A stretch of 64,000 bases of DNA from NCBI RefSeq assembly GCF_050624435.1, contig NC_134536.1:4840758-4904757 (forward strand), read 5' to 3'. This DNA comes from Tenrec ecaudatus (lineage: Eukaryota; Chordata; Mammalia; Afrosoricida; Tenrecidae). Both the position numbers and the translations under genes were made by a program. Positions within the stretch are counted from its first letter, which is position 1. The number at the start of each line of letters is the position of its first letter. This document shows positions 42,151 through 53,941 of this stretch, in pieces. Under the pieces are notes generated by a model that saw only the letters and a list, made by a program, of their open reading frames with translations, ran no database searches and was not told where the DNA came from.

Positions 42151-43155
42151 ATTGATCAATATCTAGTGTGCTTGAGGATACGGTGTGAGTTACATTCACA
42201 AGGAGAAGAGAGTTGGGCTTACCTGGTGATAGTGCAGAGGAAACCAAGCAAGGAAAGCAGGAACCTGGAGGCCTGCTTTAATGTGGTGGACTTGGAAGGA
42301 AGGAAAGAAAAATCCATGAATCCTCGCCCTCTGGAGTGGATAATCAAGCATGCCCCAAAGAGAGAGGAAAATGGAACATTCAGGCTACAGTGTCTTGTTG
42401 TTTTTAGAGAAATCGAGGTAAAAACCAGAAGAACTGGCAGAAAGAGAGGTGAGCGCTGTCTCTGAGGAAAGAAACATGAGCTCTTTGTGCACGTATCAGT
42501 CTGATTATTTATTTTTAATTTAGAAAACAAAAAAGATAGGTAGGAAGAAAGCAGAGAGAGGAGAACAAGAAAGCAATGCCAGTAACCAGGAGAGTGGAAC
42601 GGTGTTCAAGAGCAGGGTGAGCAGGTCACAGTGGAAACCGGCTGTTCCTTCCCACAATACTTCCACCAGGCTTCCAACTCCTCGACATGCAAGGCCCCTT
42701 CCAAGTGGAGTGGGGATGGCTGGATGCAGGAGCGTGTGGGATTGGCACCCAGGAAGGTGATAGAGGGCCAATCACAGATGCCAATCCAAGAGGCAGAGCC
42801 AAGGCTGTCAATGCGTTAGAACCTGGAGTCATCTGGCGATGGCAGGACACTTTCTGTGTGTGTGTGTTTGGTTCCAAGTACCCTCGTGAGTATGAGACTT
42901 CGTCTTCACTGAGTACAATTCTCCCCCGACTCAGCCTGGGCATAGAGAGGGATTCACACAGTCACTCCTGAGCGCTACTGCAGTGCCCAAGGCACAGGAG
43001 AGTGAGGGCGGGGATTAGAGAGTTCGCAGTGGCCCCCAGGTCCTTCATCTCAGAGTTCCTCGAAGGGATTAAGAACGAAAAAGTTTCAGAATTTGGAAGT
43101 ATGTTGCCAGCTAGGATGTCAGGAATTTAATTCAAAATGAAAATTAAGTACTCAC
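42151..43155. other. No recognised gene; intron-like DNA
   Basis: Unique-looking DNA downstream, in minus-strand terms, of the exon at 43156-43376. Overlapping frames at 42219-42530, 42520-42771 and 42626-42971 lack family signatures. Nothing supports a second exon. Confidence 0.4.
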
Positions 43156-43376
43156 AATTGGAGTGGAGAAGAGGTCAATTCCATTCGGAGGTGAACTAGG
43201 AGAATTTGAATTGCACTCAGTGAAATGACCAGAAATTCCATTCTTCGGAGTAGCAGCTGTCTTGTCACCGTCATTCTTACTTAACAAATTCCATGGACTT
43301 TTAAGTGGGAAAGCTGCCGTCTTCTTGGACTGTGGCAGACGGACACTGTGGCGGTAGAACGTAAGCACGGGAGGAG
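43156..43376 (-). CDS. Probable internal coding exon, unidentified gene
   Basis: On the minus strand a 221-bp open segment lies between a strong acceptor (tttgtcttccttattccacacag, AG at 43378-43377, with a clean pyrimidine tract) and a strong donor (GTGAGTAC, GT at 43155-43154). It would begin with the last two bases of a codon and end on a codon boundary. The 73 complete codons read 'PPVLTFYRHSVRLPQSKKTA', then 'AFPLKSPWNLLSKNDGDKTA' and 'ATPKNGISGHFTECNSNSPS', ending '...PPNGIDLFSTPI'. It is serine-, proline-, lysine- and asparagine-rich, like a disordered region. I do not recognise the protein. The surrounding 43.4-43.75 kb is free of known repeats. No other exon of the gene was found, so the exon is judged only on splice sites, openness and composition. 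Confidence 0.6.
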
Positions 43377-44294
43377 CTGTGTGGAATAAGGAAGACAAAG
43401 GGGTCAATAAGGGTTCTTTTTTGAAAAACATTATGCATCGGTATCGATGACAGCCAGTCATTTCTGAAATTATGTGCCCTTTGAAAGCATTCCAGCCCTG
43501 GCATGTAATTAAAAGTAGTAATCCGCTGTATTGAAGACAATCTGTCAGGGTGGACTGGGCCAGCAGGGCCAGCAATGAGGAGCACCTAACCTGGATCTCC
43601 TGAGCCGCCCATCAGGTACCCCGTATGGTGGGAGGGCGGCGGAGCAGACAGCAGCAGAAATAAAAAATTCTCCTCTCCATCTATGCCCAGGCACACACAG
43701 TGGTGGCGGCACCACAAAGCCTGTTCTCACCGCCGTGGCCACAATGCTCCCATAGAAACGACTGACTAGACCTGGGGCTCATACGGGTGCTTCCGAGCTG
43801 AAGAGCAGGAAGAAGGAAGGGAAGGGGAGTTGAGGGGGAGAGCAACGCAGCGGCCACTTACATTGAGTGAACTGTGTTTTATGGGGACTACTCTTCAATA
43901 AAGAGTTTTAAAAATCAAATGTTCATCCCTAGCTTAGAGTCTTTACGGTGGTGGAGATGGTGCCAGAGCCAGTCCATGGACGTGAAGCAAGAGCATGGAG
44001 AGAAAAACCATCCGAACAGGCTTTTGAATAGTCTTGTGGAAGATGATGAGCTTCAAGGCAGCTGTGGGGAAATCCCATTGTCCATTCGTTCCATAGTTCC
44101 ACAAACCTTGTCAAGGTCCTTCGTATAGACGGTATTACTGCATAGTCTAGCATTATTAAAATATGACTATTCCCCTTAACTCACCAGGAAAACAAGCTAG
44201 ATTGTTAGATCACTAACTGTAAAACCATTCTGTGTCCTTGGAACAAACACATTTTACTCAGGATTATGTTCTGAAGTGACTAAGAAATTACTCC
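43377..44294. other. Repeat-poor flank of the exon
   Basis: No known repeat. The GC-rich part at 43560-43760 carries overlapping minus frames; 43400-43530 has well-mixed sequence such as 'cataatttcagaaatgactggctgtcatcgata'. A minus frame at 43929-44153 has no recognised family. Repeat depletion around the exon fits constrained intronic DNA, but this is inference. Confidence 0.35.
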
Positions 44295-44490
44295 ACCCCT
44301 AGTGGTATATTGGTTACATGCTGAGCTGCCAGTCAGCAGTTCAAAACCAGTAGTTACTCCTAGGGAGAAAGATGAGGTTTTCTACTTCTGTACAGAGTGC
44401 AGTCTTAGAAACCCACCAGGGCAGTTCTGTCTTGTCCTACAGAGTCGTTGTGAGTCAGTGTCAACTCGACGGCAGTGAGTTTCGGTTTAG
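44295..44490 (+). repeat. AfroSINE
   Basis: 'cacccctagtggtatattggttacatgctgagctgcc', 'cagttcaaaaccagtag', 'gggagaaagatgagg', 'gtcgttgtgagtcagtgtcaactcgacggcagtgag'. Confidence 0.88.
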
Positions 44491-45486
44491 GGTTATTCGT
44501 AAGCAAAATTCATCTTCGGATATTGTCATAGTGCTGTTGCTGGCATGCCATCTTTGGTAATGTTTAGTACCAAGCCTATCGTCCCTTTATACAATGGAAA
44601 TGTTTCCTATCTCATTCTATGTTCTGAAATACTGTTATACCATGTGAATTTCTACTGTTTGAACTTATTGCAATATTAGAGAACCAGCCCACAAAAGGAT
44701 AGGTAAGCACTTTGGGCTACTGTGTTTCTTGGAATATTTTAGCCACATTTTTCATTATTCCTGGTTTTGCTGTTGTTTTTGTAGTTGTTCTTGGTGTTAC
44801 GTTTTTGTCTTTTGTTTTTGGGGGTGTCGGCGATACTGTGCTTAGATATTCAAATTTTATTGAACCCATTGTAAAATTGTATTTTCTAGAAAGTCGTTCA
44901 TTTCCTCTGTGGGTTTTTTTTCTACTCTTTACCATAAAATATACATTGCACATACGTTGCTATTTGCCTCAGAGAATTAGACATCTTTTGAAAAATGACT
45001 TCGTTTTCTACTGCACCCTAGTACAACTACAATGTCAGATCACAGGTATCAGGTGACCACGGGCCGGACTTGGCCATCATGAGGTGAGGTCTGTCAGACC
45101 CATCAAATCATAACTTCCGGCAGGTTCACCGACAATCCACTTGACAATGGAAATGGCACACCTGGAGGACCACAAAGGCCAAGAAGGATGCATGAACTGG
45201 TAACCTACGTCTCAATGTCAACTACCACCGTTAAACAACTACCTCCTCCTCCATCCTAGGCTAGATGGGGTGGTTCTGTTCTGACCAGCTCAAAGAGAAG
45301 GGAAAAGTCTGAGCTAGGTTTATGACTGAGTTATTATAAGGGAGAGTCCAAATAATCAGGGGAGTCATTGAAAGGAATTGTTGGGGAAAATCCTCCTAGG
45401 AGCAAGTGTGGGACATCACGCCTGGCGATCTGTTTTGTGTGGAAGCTAAAGTGGCCCTAGCTTGTTAGTAACCTAGGAGGACAAAA
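44491..45486. other. No recognised gene
   Basis: AT- and T-rich to 45.0 kb. The 114-codon plus frame at 44712-45056 is phenylalanine- and valine-rich because of T-richness and is taken as chance. Confidence 0.4.
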
Positions 45487-45962
45487 GACTATGTTATGAA
45501 TTGAATCGTGCCCCTCCACTTCTACCCCCCCCCCCAAAAATGCTATAATGAAGCCCTAAAGCCTGGACTTGTGAATGTGGCTTTGTGTGGCGAGATCCAG
45601 TCTTCCTTGATGAGCCTTCTAGTTCACATGTGTGTAAGTTCACTCCCTTCTTCGCCGTGTCTTTTAAAAGGGGACCGGCATGGAAACGCACATACACACG
45701 GAGAAGATAAGCGCCATGTGGTGATGGAGACTAGTGCACGGGTCAGTAGGACAGGAACCCCACGGATTTCTGGCTCCACCAGAACCTGGGGGAAAGACAG
45801 GAGGCACTTCCTCGCTGAAGTCTCCAGAAGGCACCTCTATGGTCCACACCAGATTTGAACTTCTAGTGTCCAGACCTGTGAAACAATACATTTCTGTCCT
45901 TTAAAACTACTCGTGTGTGGTATTTTTATTATGAAAGATCTAGGAAATTAAGATATATTGGA
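45487..45962 (+). repeat. MaLR-type solo LTR
   Basis: 'tgttatgaattgaatcgtgcccctcc', 'atgaagccctaaagcctggacttgtgaatgtgg', 'gaacttctagtgtccagacctgtgaaacaatacatttctgtcctttaaaac' and 'gtgtggtatttttattatg' follow a MaLR LTR (TGTTATGGATTGAATTGTGTCCCCCC... CTTCTAGCCTCCAGAACTGTGAGACAATAAATTTCTGTTGTTTAAGCCAC). Contains C13A6 near 45522. Confidence 0.8.
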
Positions 45963-46829
45963 AGCTAGGAAGGAGATCTGGGATAGAAGCTTGTAGGTGG
46001 GCATTTGGGAGTGGACCCAGAGGATAAAAAATTTTGTGTGACTTATGGAAACCCAAAAGTACCTACATCAAAGGGGCACTAATCAACCAGGTAGACAAAA
46101 TGATGGGGGCAATTGGTGTCAGCCAACTTCTGTCATTGGCCATTCCATTGACACAGTGAGCCCAAGGGCCTACTGGTGACAGTGGCAGAGACAGAGACCA
46201 CATGCAGATCCAATACCTTGGATGCCCTGGAGCTGGACTTGCCACTGGCTTCCTTTCAAGGAGAAACAGAGACCGATGCTGAGCCTCCAAGATGCACTAT
46301 TCTTCAAGGAAAGCATCTCTTGACTTGGCGTAAGTTTAACTACATTAAGTCCTTCCCATTCTGAAAGGGCGAGTGACTGTGTCTCCACGGTAGAATCCTG
46401 TATGCATACACAGCATGGGTTTGCCCTTCTCCGTCACAGGGCAAACCCATCATATTTGCAGGTTCCCCGCAGAACATCTCACCATGAACAGCAACCCCAC
46501 TGGATAGCAAAGGAGGCATCAGAGCAGGTCTGTGACCATGTGGCCCCCTGTCATGTAGGATACCGCCCGCTCCAGAAGGTGTTAGCTTGATGGGGCGTTA
46601 GAACAACCTGATTAAGAGCAACTCAGAGACAAAACTCACCAAGGATAAACTGCCGTCCTCTCACCCGTAACACATGCATGACATGAAAGACCTCCATAGG
46701 ATAGGGGGTCCCCAATGGGAAGACATGGCCAAAGGCCAGAGAGACAAGTCGCCCCACTTACTTTTAGGAAATGCTAGACAGCACAGAGGACAAAGTCTGG
46801 GAACACACTGAGAGATCACAGCTCTCAAA
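45963..46829. other. No recognised gene
   Basis: Unique-looking. Overlapping frames at 46063-46388 on both strands without family signature. Confidence 0.4.
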
Positions 46830-47035
46830 AAACCCAAATGCGTTGCCATTGCGTGGATACTGACTCACAGTGACCCTATAGGAAAGGGGAGAACTGCCTC
46901 TGTGGGGTTCAGAGACTAACACTTAATGGGGAGAGAAAACATCATCTTTCTCCGGAGGTGTGGCCAGTGGTTTCAAACTGCTGACCTTGTAGTTAGCCAC
47001 CCAGCGTGTACCCACTCCGTCACCATGCCCCTAGG
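46830..47035 (-). repeat. AfroSINE, antisense
   Basis: 'cgttgccattgcgtggatactgactcacagtgaccctatagg', 'agaactgcctctgtggggttcagagactaac', 'catctttctccggaggtg', 'tttcaaactgctgaccttgtagttagccac'. Confidence 0.87.
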
Positions 47036-47667
47036 TACAAACAAAAGACCAGTTACAGCACTCGGAAAGGTACAAAGAGCTGTGGCTCATAAGCCGGGCG
47101 GGCCGTGCATTCGTCCTTCAAAGGCATGCTTGCAACTGAGGGCAGTAAACAGTTATCCAGGAAGAAGAGAGCATCAGAGCCTTGAATCCTAACACATACG
47201 CATTTCATTTCACCTCTGCAGCAATTCTCTACCTTATTATCTGTTGTTTATCAGCAGTTGAGAAAAGAAAGACATGAAGAATTTTCAAAGATTGTTCTCG
47301 ATTGCCAAAATCTAGAGCAACGCTGAAAAACAAAGGCCTTGCATCTAAAGCCAACGCGATGGGCGTCCCAACGCAAGTACTCGTTCTTCGGCTGCAAGCT
47401 GAGCAGCGCTGGCCTGTCTTCTCAGCCAGGGTCGTCGATTGGCAGAGACGGTGGGCTGCGTGGGAAGGAAGATGGAACGGGTTTGCTTGAGACAAAGAGG
47501 AAAAGTGGAGAGGAAGGTGGATACTACCCCCAGACCAAGATTGCTTTAGAAAAGGTCAATGACACGGTAGTCTTCATTCTGAGCAAGGACTCTGGGCATA
47601 AGAAGGTGTTTCGGTGGTTGAATCTGCTTTGAGGAGTCCAGAGGTGCGGGGACTCTGTTCTAGAACC
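47036..47667. other. No recognised gene
   Basis: Unique-looking; frames near 47.3 kb overlap on both strands. Confidence 0.4.
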
Positions 47668-47850
47668 AGCAGCATGTGGATCCCTGATAAGCCACTACAC
47701 ATTGATCTGTTAGCTCCGAGGTCAATGGTTTGAACCTACCAGCCGCTCTCTGGGAAAATTAAAGTCTCAGAAACCCAAAGAGGCAGTTCTACCCTGCCAC
47801 AGGTCACTGTGAATTAGAGTCCACTGGATGGCCGTGAGTGAGAACAGCAC
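47668..47850 (+). repeat. AfroSINE
   Basis: 'atccctgataagccactacacattgatctgttagc', 'tcaatggtttgaacctaccagccgctctctggg', 'gtctcagaaacccaaagaggcagttctaccctg', 'gtcactgtgaattagagtccactgg'. Confidence 0.82.
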
Positions 47851-48735
47851 TGAGGATCTCGAAAGAACCCTCAGCGCTCCAGCTTTCTTTAGGGACAGAT
47901 CGGCCCAGCTCACTTCCCTGTGAGTCCCAACAGGTCAGGAGTACGCAGTCCCCCCATCCATTTCCTCTTCCTTCATCACGAGGTCTATGAGTCTTTGTGG
48001 TTTCCAACCCTGGCTTGCAGTAGGGTTACTTGGTAAGCTTTAACTATCTATAAATAAGCTGCCATTGCCAATGGCTCTGGGAACGATCTCATTAGAATAT
48101 CCTGGATAGCGAAGGAGAAGCATGCGGACTAGAACTCAAAACCATACCAGAGACCAGGCTCACTCTTCATGGAGAGACTGGTGGGACCCCAAAGGCCATG
48201 GCCCTCGCTCCCTATTCAGGCCTACAACAGAACTCACCCCTGTGTCAAAAGAACCAACCACCTAAGATCAAAGGGCGGCATTTACCCAAGGGCAAAGTGC
48301 AGTGGGTGAGGAAAGGAGGAGCAATGGGAACGGGAAGCACAAGGAGGAAGTAGGACAGGTGCTGGCGGTCAAGTGCATTGCAATGGATGAGTTGAAACAA
48401 AATGCGTATGAACTGGTGAATGTAAAACATGATCCTCTCTGCAAACCTTCACCTCACTCACAGTAAAAGCGTTCTTAAGTAAAAACATGTTCATCAGGAA
48501 ACCAAGTGAATGCAACACACGTAAGTTGGGAACGTGCCCCTAGGCGATCCTGGACAGTGACAAGGGTTGGGGCCCTCCATGTTCCTTCTCTACCCCATTG
48601 TCCTGTCCTTGGGAGAAATGGGCGAAATGGGAGGATGCAAGTCACTGACCTTGAACTTGAACTAAAGATGTCTTAAGTCTCCCTCCCACCCTCAACTTTC
48701 CATGCTAATGAGCCTGGTTCCCTGGACCCAACCCT
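47851..48735. other. No recognised gene
   Basis: Unique-looking sequence with no supported feature. Confidence 0.4.
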
Positions 48736-48737
48736 CA

Positions 48738-48915
48738 CAAATTCTAGCACACAGCATAATCGTCTGGAGAACTTGACACACAGATGGCTGGGCCCCACGT
48801 GGGCATTTCTGATTCACAAGGTAGGGGGTGGGGCCTTAAAATCTGATTTCTACCAAGTTCTCAGATGAGGGGGACATCTGGGGGTGTCATGGAGCCACAC
48901 TTTAAGAATTGCCTT
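48738..48915 (+). repeat. MER5A-like hAT-Charlie element
   Basis: 'cataatcgtctggagaacttgacacacagatggctgggccccacgtgggcatttctgattcacaaggtagggggtggggcc', then 'tgatttctaccaagttctcagatgagg' and 'cacactttaagaattg' is the MER5A order, an ancient placental non-autonomous hAT. Confidence 0.72.
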
Positions 48916-50335
48916 ATTCTTTCTTTATGGTCCTAACTTTGCAAAGTTCAGCCACCTTTGTGACTCTATTCTGACCCCACCCGTAGACTCTTCAACGACG
49001 AATTCCTCTTTGCCAGCCTGTTTCCCGCAGACTGCCCAGATCTGAGCAGAGAGCCAGGGTGCGTGCGCAGTTACGCTGGGTCAGCCTGCTACGTGGACCT
49101 TGAAGGGCTTTGCCTGCTTTCCTGTGGGTCTGTGTTGATGATTCATAGTCCGCTTTCCTCCAACATGACCCTTAGATCTTTGCCACGTAATGTCCTTCTC
49201 CATCTTGTGCACGAGTCCCAAAAATGACATCCCACAAATAACTCCTAAATGGTTTCCTTCACTGAGATGGACTTCATGCAGACATGTTTTCCCTCAGTGA
49301 GATGGACTAGAGGCGTATTTTTTCCTTCTAAGGCACTTATTTTATTCATAACCTGGATGGAAAATATGAAACACACACTCTTCCAGAACAAGGTAGGATA
49401 ACAAATGACTACTGATATCTCGAATTGGATGGAATTGAAATAAATTGCTTGGCACCCATTAGTTGATTCCCCATGCACCAGCGTTTCCATCTGATGTTCC
49501 TGTCCTGCATAGGAAGAGGCTTCATTTCCACAAAATCAAACCTCTAACTAGATTCCCAGTGGCAAGTCCGATTCGTCCAGCCTCGGTAACGCAGTGTCAC
49601 AGCAGCCCCGGCTCCTCGGATTTAAACAGAACCGGCTCCCAGCTATCTGTTTCTCAAATGTTCTTCTCCCGACTCTCGCACTCTTCACTGCTTGGCAGTT
49701 CTGCCTGTTGGGATGCCAGGGCCAGTCCTCACTGGTACACTTTGTGTCAGGAGGGCATGGGAACACTTCCGGACAAGGTGGCTCTCTAAGGTTCCTGCGC
49801 TTACACAGCAGGACGTTTGGCTGCTTTGTGGGGCACTGGTTCTCACTGGGATAATGGTACTTCCTGTGGGCTGACCCTAATAGAAGACCCAAGAATGTCC
49901 TCTGGCAAGTCCTCACCTAAAGCCAGCACGCAAGGAGCATGCCAGGGAGGACTGTCTCCTTGCTCGCAAGTCTCACACAGACGACACAAAACTACAGCTC
50001 AGAGGGAATGGATGCAGACAGGACCCCTGACCAGCTTTCTCTGCTTCCCCACAATGGAGTCAGAGTCTAGTCTAGACATCAGCCCTAAAGCCCAGGCTGG
50101 GGCACTGAGCTCAGCCAAGCCCTGCCCCCACCAGCCCCAGCTAAAATCCCAAACCAAAGAGTGTTAAATAATTGGGGACCTCCTGCTCTAGGGCAACCCC
50201 TAACCCCCACACTTTGAATGCATCCAAATCTTCTCTGAGCTCAGTCAGTGGACCCAGAGGCTAGATCTTTTGTTAACATAGGTATTGCTTCCGAAATCAT
50301 TAACTACGGTATGAATAATAGAGTTCTAATGCCTG
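48916..50335. other. No recognised gene
   Basis: Frames of 86-122 codons at 49.5-50.2 kb overlap on both strands. No domain or exon boundary stood out. Confidence 0.4.
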
Positions 50336-50337
50336 CC

Positions 50338-50482
50338 ACTGTTGTCGTTGTCAGGTGACTCACAGGGACCCAATATCCAGCAGCTGAAACGCTGCCCGGT
50401 CCTGCACCATCCTCACAGATGTGACGATGTCTGAACCCATCATTGCAGCCATTTGTCCATTCATGTCATTGAGGCTCTTCCA
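50338..50482 (-). repeat. RTE LINE 3' end, antisense
   Basis: 'actgttgtcgttgtcaggtgactcacagggaccc', 'gaaacgctgcccggtcctgcaccatcctcaca', 'cattgcagccatttgtccattcatgtcattgaggctcttccac'. Confidence 0.78.
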
Positions 50483-51640
50483 CTTTTTCTGCCAACAGCA
50501 CAGAAAAACAAGCATCTAGATTACAATACAAGAGTTGAAGATGCAAATGGGGTCACAAAAGATGCTGGAGAGTCCACAAGAAAGGGGGCTCGCCGTGAAA
50601 CAGTGGGGACTGGTGAGGACTCGGTCAGACCAGCATGGAAATACAACCCGGGCTTCTGAAGCTGGTGGCACGGGGTACTGCTCCACACTAAATCTGCAGC
50701 TCGCACCCTCTCGCCACTCCTTGAGATAAAGAGAAGGCTGTCTTCTCCTGGCCAGCTCTGCAGTCTCAGAAAGCTTCTGGAGCAGGGACACTGCCCCACA
50801 GCATCACGGAGTCGGGGTCAGCACCACGCCAGTGGGTTGGTTTTGCTTTTTAACCACAAAGCACGGGCAGTGAGCATGTGGGACACGCTGATCCAGGGGT
50901 CCCTGGGGTGGCTAGGTGGACAAGGATGACACAGCCCCTAAGGGCACCTCCTGACCTCCAAGCAGCCTGGACCAGCACCCCCAGGACCCCTTTCCCTCTC
51001 TCGGTGCTACAGGAGGTGCTCATCCTCTGGCCTCAGTAAAGCACTGCTTCCTGCCCTGGCAGCTCAGCCCATAACAAGTTACAAAGGACACTTCTCTGGA
51101 TTGACAGAGAGCTGAGCAAGGACCAGCCCACCTCCAGGGGAAATGCATCCAGCCCGCCTGGCAAGGCCCCGGGGCTCCTCTGCAGACACTGTGAGCAATG
51201 CAGAAAACAACAACAACAATAAAACTAGAGCCTTCAGGGTACGAATATCCACTATGATAAACCCATGAAATCAGGGTAAATTGAAGATCAAGTATAGCTT
51301 TAAAATGGGAAAGAAGAAAAATCCTTCATTGACAGCCAGAGCTGGGAAGAGGGGCACCGGTGGCCTTTATTTGGGGAAAGACAGAGCAGCCCGTCTCAAA
51401 CTTTCCAAGTCCACACCTCTCGTCTGGTTGACCGAGTCCTTCAGACCCAAGCGGGCCTGGAAGCCTGCCCTGAGGTGGTGCCTCCCAGGAGAGCCACACC
51501 GTCCATGGCTGGTCTCTAGGGTTGAAAATAGATGTCCCCAAGTAGTCACATCTTGGAGCTGCCCTCGCTTGTCCTTCCACATACACACTTTGTGTCTAAA
51601 ACACCATCAGCCCTCACTGACAACCCTAGCAATGGGTCCC
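50483..51640. other. No recognised gene
   Basis: Unique-looking. A (AAC)n tail-like tract at about 51208-51222 may mark an eroded RTE or SINE end. Confidence 0.4.
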
Positions 51641-52009
51641 TGACTGTCCTCGTGTCAGAATCCCATTTCTTGTCACAGGTGGAGGTGTCCCAGCCCAGGA
51701 GGGTCTGACTCGGTGAGTCTGACAAGAAGTCAGCATGGCATACAGACCCACCTTGGCGCGCCAAATCAGGAGGGCAACGTACATGTGGAGGATTGCGTGA
51801 AAAGTCTGAACTACAGGGCCGACCCCGCCCAGAACAGCCTGCCCCCGCCCTGGAAGTGTGTGCCGCAGACTAGACCTTCCGGTGGGGGAGAGGACCCGAC
51901 CTACCACACCCAGACGGAAGCAAACCAAGAAGGAAAAAGAGAAAGGGCAGCCGGCCTAGACTCCCTATGGGCACCCCAAGCCCGGAGGAGGAGGTCCCTG
52001 CATGGAGCT

Positions 52010-53785
52010 GCTGGGGTACAGACAGGACTGTGGGGCTACCAGCAACTCAAGACATGTCCCCTCGCTGGAGCATATGGTGACAGGGGACAGTAAGGGGGAC
52101 ACACGGCGTGGAGACTGTGTGGGAATGGAGCATAAGAGATCGGCAGTTGGAGTAAAGCTGAGCACAGAGCCCCTGAGGAGCCCCAAGAATGGACTTCTGA
52201 CTAGGAGGAGCAGCCCCAGATCTCCCTCAGGACCAGGGGGTAGGTCTCATGGGGACCAGCGAACGGACCTGGACCTATGTAGGGTGTTTTTTGTTGTCTT
52301 TCCTTTCTTTCTTTTCCCCTCCTGTCTTTCCTCTCTCCTTTTCTTTCTTCACTCGTATGTTTTCTTATTGTTTGGACTAGGACATGCATGGGTTGCCTAA
52401 TTATATGGGTTGAACATGGGAGGGAAGCCCTGGGAGAAGGCAATGGGGCCAATGGCCCGGGAAGGTAGAGGGGGAAGAAGGAGGTGGGGAAAAGGGTGTG
52501 GTGAGCAGACAGCATCTTGGACAGGGGAACAAGTAGGGAAGCGGAACCAGCATCCAGGAGAGGGCAGAGATCCTGAGAGCATTCGAGCAACACCAAGCTA
52601 GTGGAGAGGAAGCACTGAGAGGTGGAAGAAGGGGGAAAGTGATGGCGGGGCAGGAGGAGGCGAAAGGAAGCAGAGGCAAGCTCTAGGAAGAAAGGCATGG
52701 ATAGGGAGATCAACAGAGGTGTGCGCTTATCTAAGTACATCAATCCATAACGATAGAGATATTGGACTATGTACATATATTTATAAGGCAATGCACTGAG
52801 GCCGCAGACGGGCCTTGGGCCTCAGCGCATACCTTCCCTCAATACAAGAACACTTTGTCCTAACAAACTGGCATTCTGTGATGCTCACCACCTCCCAGCC
52901 CAAAAGACAAAATGGATAGATAAGCAGATGTCGTGAAGACAGAGGATGGTGTGTGGCTATTAAAAGATATAGTGGCTGGGGTTTTAAAGGCTTGAAGTTA
53001 AGCAAGCCGTCATCCAACAGTGAAGTAACAAGTCCACATGGAAGAAGCACACCAGCCGGTGTGATCATGTGGTGTCATCGAGACCGGGCAACAGGCATCA
53101 GAAGATTCACAACAAACAGTAAACAAACAAAACTGCACTGCTGAGAATGGAGGGGGGGTTGGAGCGGAGACCCAAAGCCCATCTATGGGCAACGGAACAT
53201 CTTCCACAGACGGGTCTCAGGGAGGGCTTGAGTCAATCAGGGTGCAGTAGAGCACTAACAGGCCACGCAATATCCCTCTGATACCTTGAGGTCTCCTCAC
53301 TCCCCACCCCCGCTATCATGACCCCATGCCGCTTCCCACTCTGGACTAGACCGGAGCATGTACATAGGTATAGACAAGAGATAAAACTCACAGCACATGG
53401 AACCCAGGAACAGTGATGGGAATAGAGATACCAAAAGGGTAGGGGGGTGGGAGGAGAGGTGAGGAGGGAAGGGGCACTGATCGCAATGTATAGCAAGCAC
53501 ATAACCACACACCCCCATCCAGGGGAAGAACAACAGAAACCAGAGGGGAAGGGAGACAGCAGTCAGTGCGAAATTTGAAAATAATTAATCTATCAAGGGA
53601 CCACAGGGTGTTGGGGGCATGAGGGAGGGGAAAAAAGAGGAGCAGATCCCAAGGACTCAATGGATAGTAAATGTCTAGAAAAGAACAATGGAATATATGT
53701 ATGAATATGTCGGATACAATTGCTGTATAGATTGTATGTAACAAGAGTTGTAAGAGCCCCCAGTAAAATGATTATTTTTTTAAAA
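52010..53785 (+). mobile_element. L1, 5'-truncated, 3' UTR of a variant subfamily
   Basis: Plus-strand L1. From about 52400 it matches the copy at 40328-41793 ('gggttgaacatgggagggaagccc...', 'gttaaaagatatagtggctggggttttaaaggcttgaag', 'ggagcggagacccaaagcccatct', 'acaagagttgtaagagcccccagtaaaatgatt'). The polyadenylation signal has changed from AATAAA to AGTAAA, followed by an A-rich tail at 53775-53785. Upstream of about 52400, to at least 52010 and perhaps 51640, the sequence does not match the other copies but keeps the purine-rich character, so it may be a different subfamily UTR. The 196-codon minus frame at 52201-52791 is UTR antisense. Confidence 0.78.
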
Positions 53786-53861
53786 ACTCAGCCTAGCACA
53801 TCTCGGACAAATTCCCGGGCGAGGCTGGCGCTGCTGGGCTCCGTGTGAGAAGCGCAGGGTG

Positions 53862-53935
53862 GGCCAGCGCCTCTCCCCTGCTCCCTGCGGTCCGCTTAGG
53901 CCAGCGCCTCTCCCCTGCTCCCTGCGGACCGCTTA
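53862..53935 (+). repeat. 37-bp tandem duplication
   Basis: ggccagcgcctctcccctgc... (53862-53898) is repeated at 53899-53935 with one mismatch (tccgctta against accgctta) and followed by a partial third start ggccag. GC-rich and recent-looking. Confidence 0.93.
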
Positions 53936-53941
53936 GGCCAG

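Noticed and set aside
44712..45056. 114-codon frame resembling a membrane protein
   Set aside because: Phenylalanine and valine richness follows from a T-rich strand; no flanking gene signals.
52201..52791. 196-codon minus-strand open frame
   Set aside because: It lies antisense in an L1 3' UTR, and its hydrophobic composition comes from the pyrimidine-rich antisense of that UTR.
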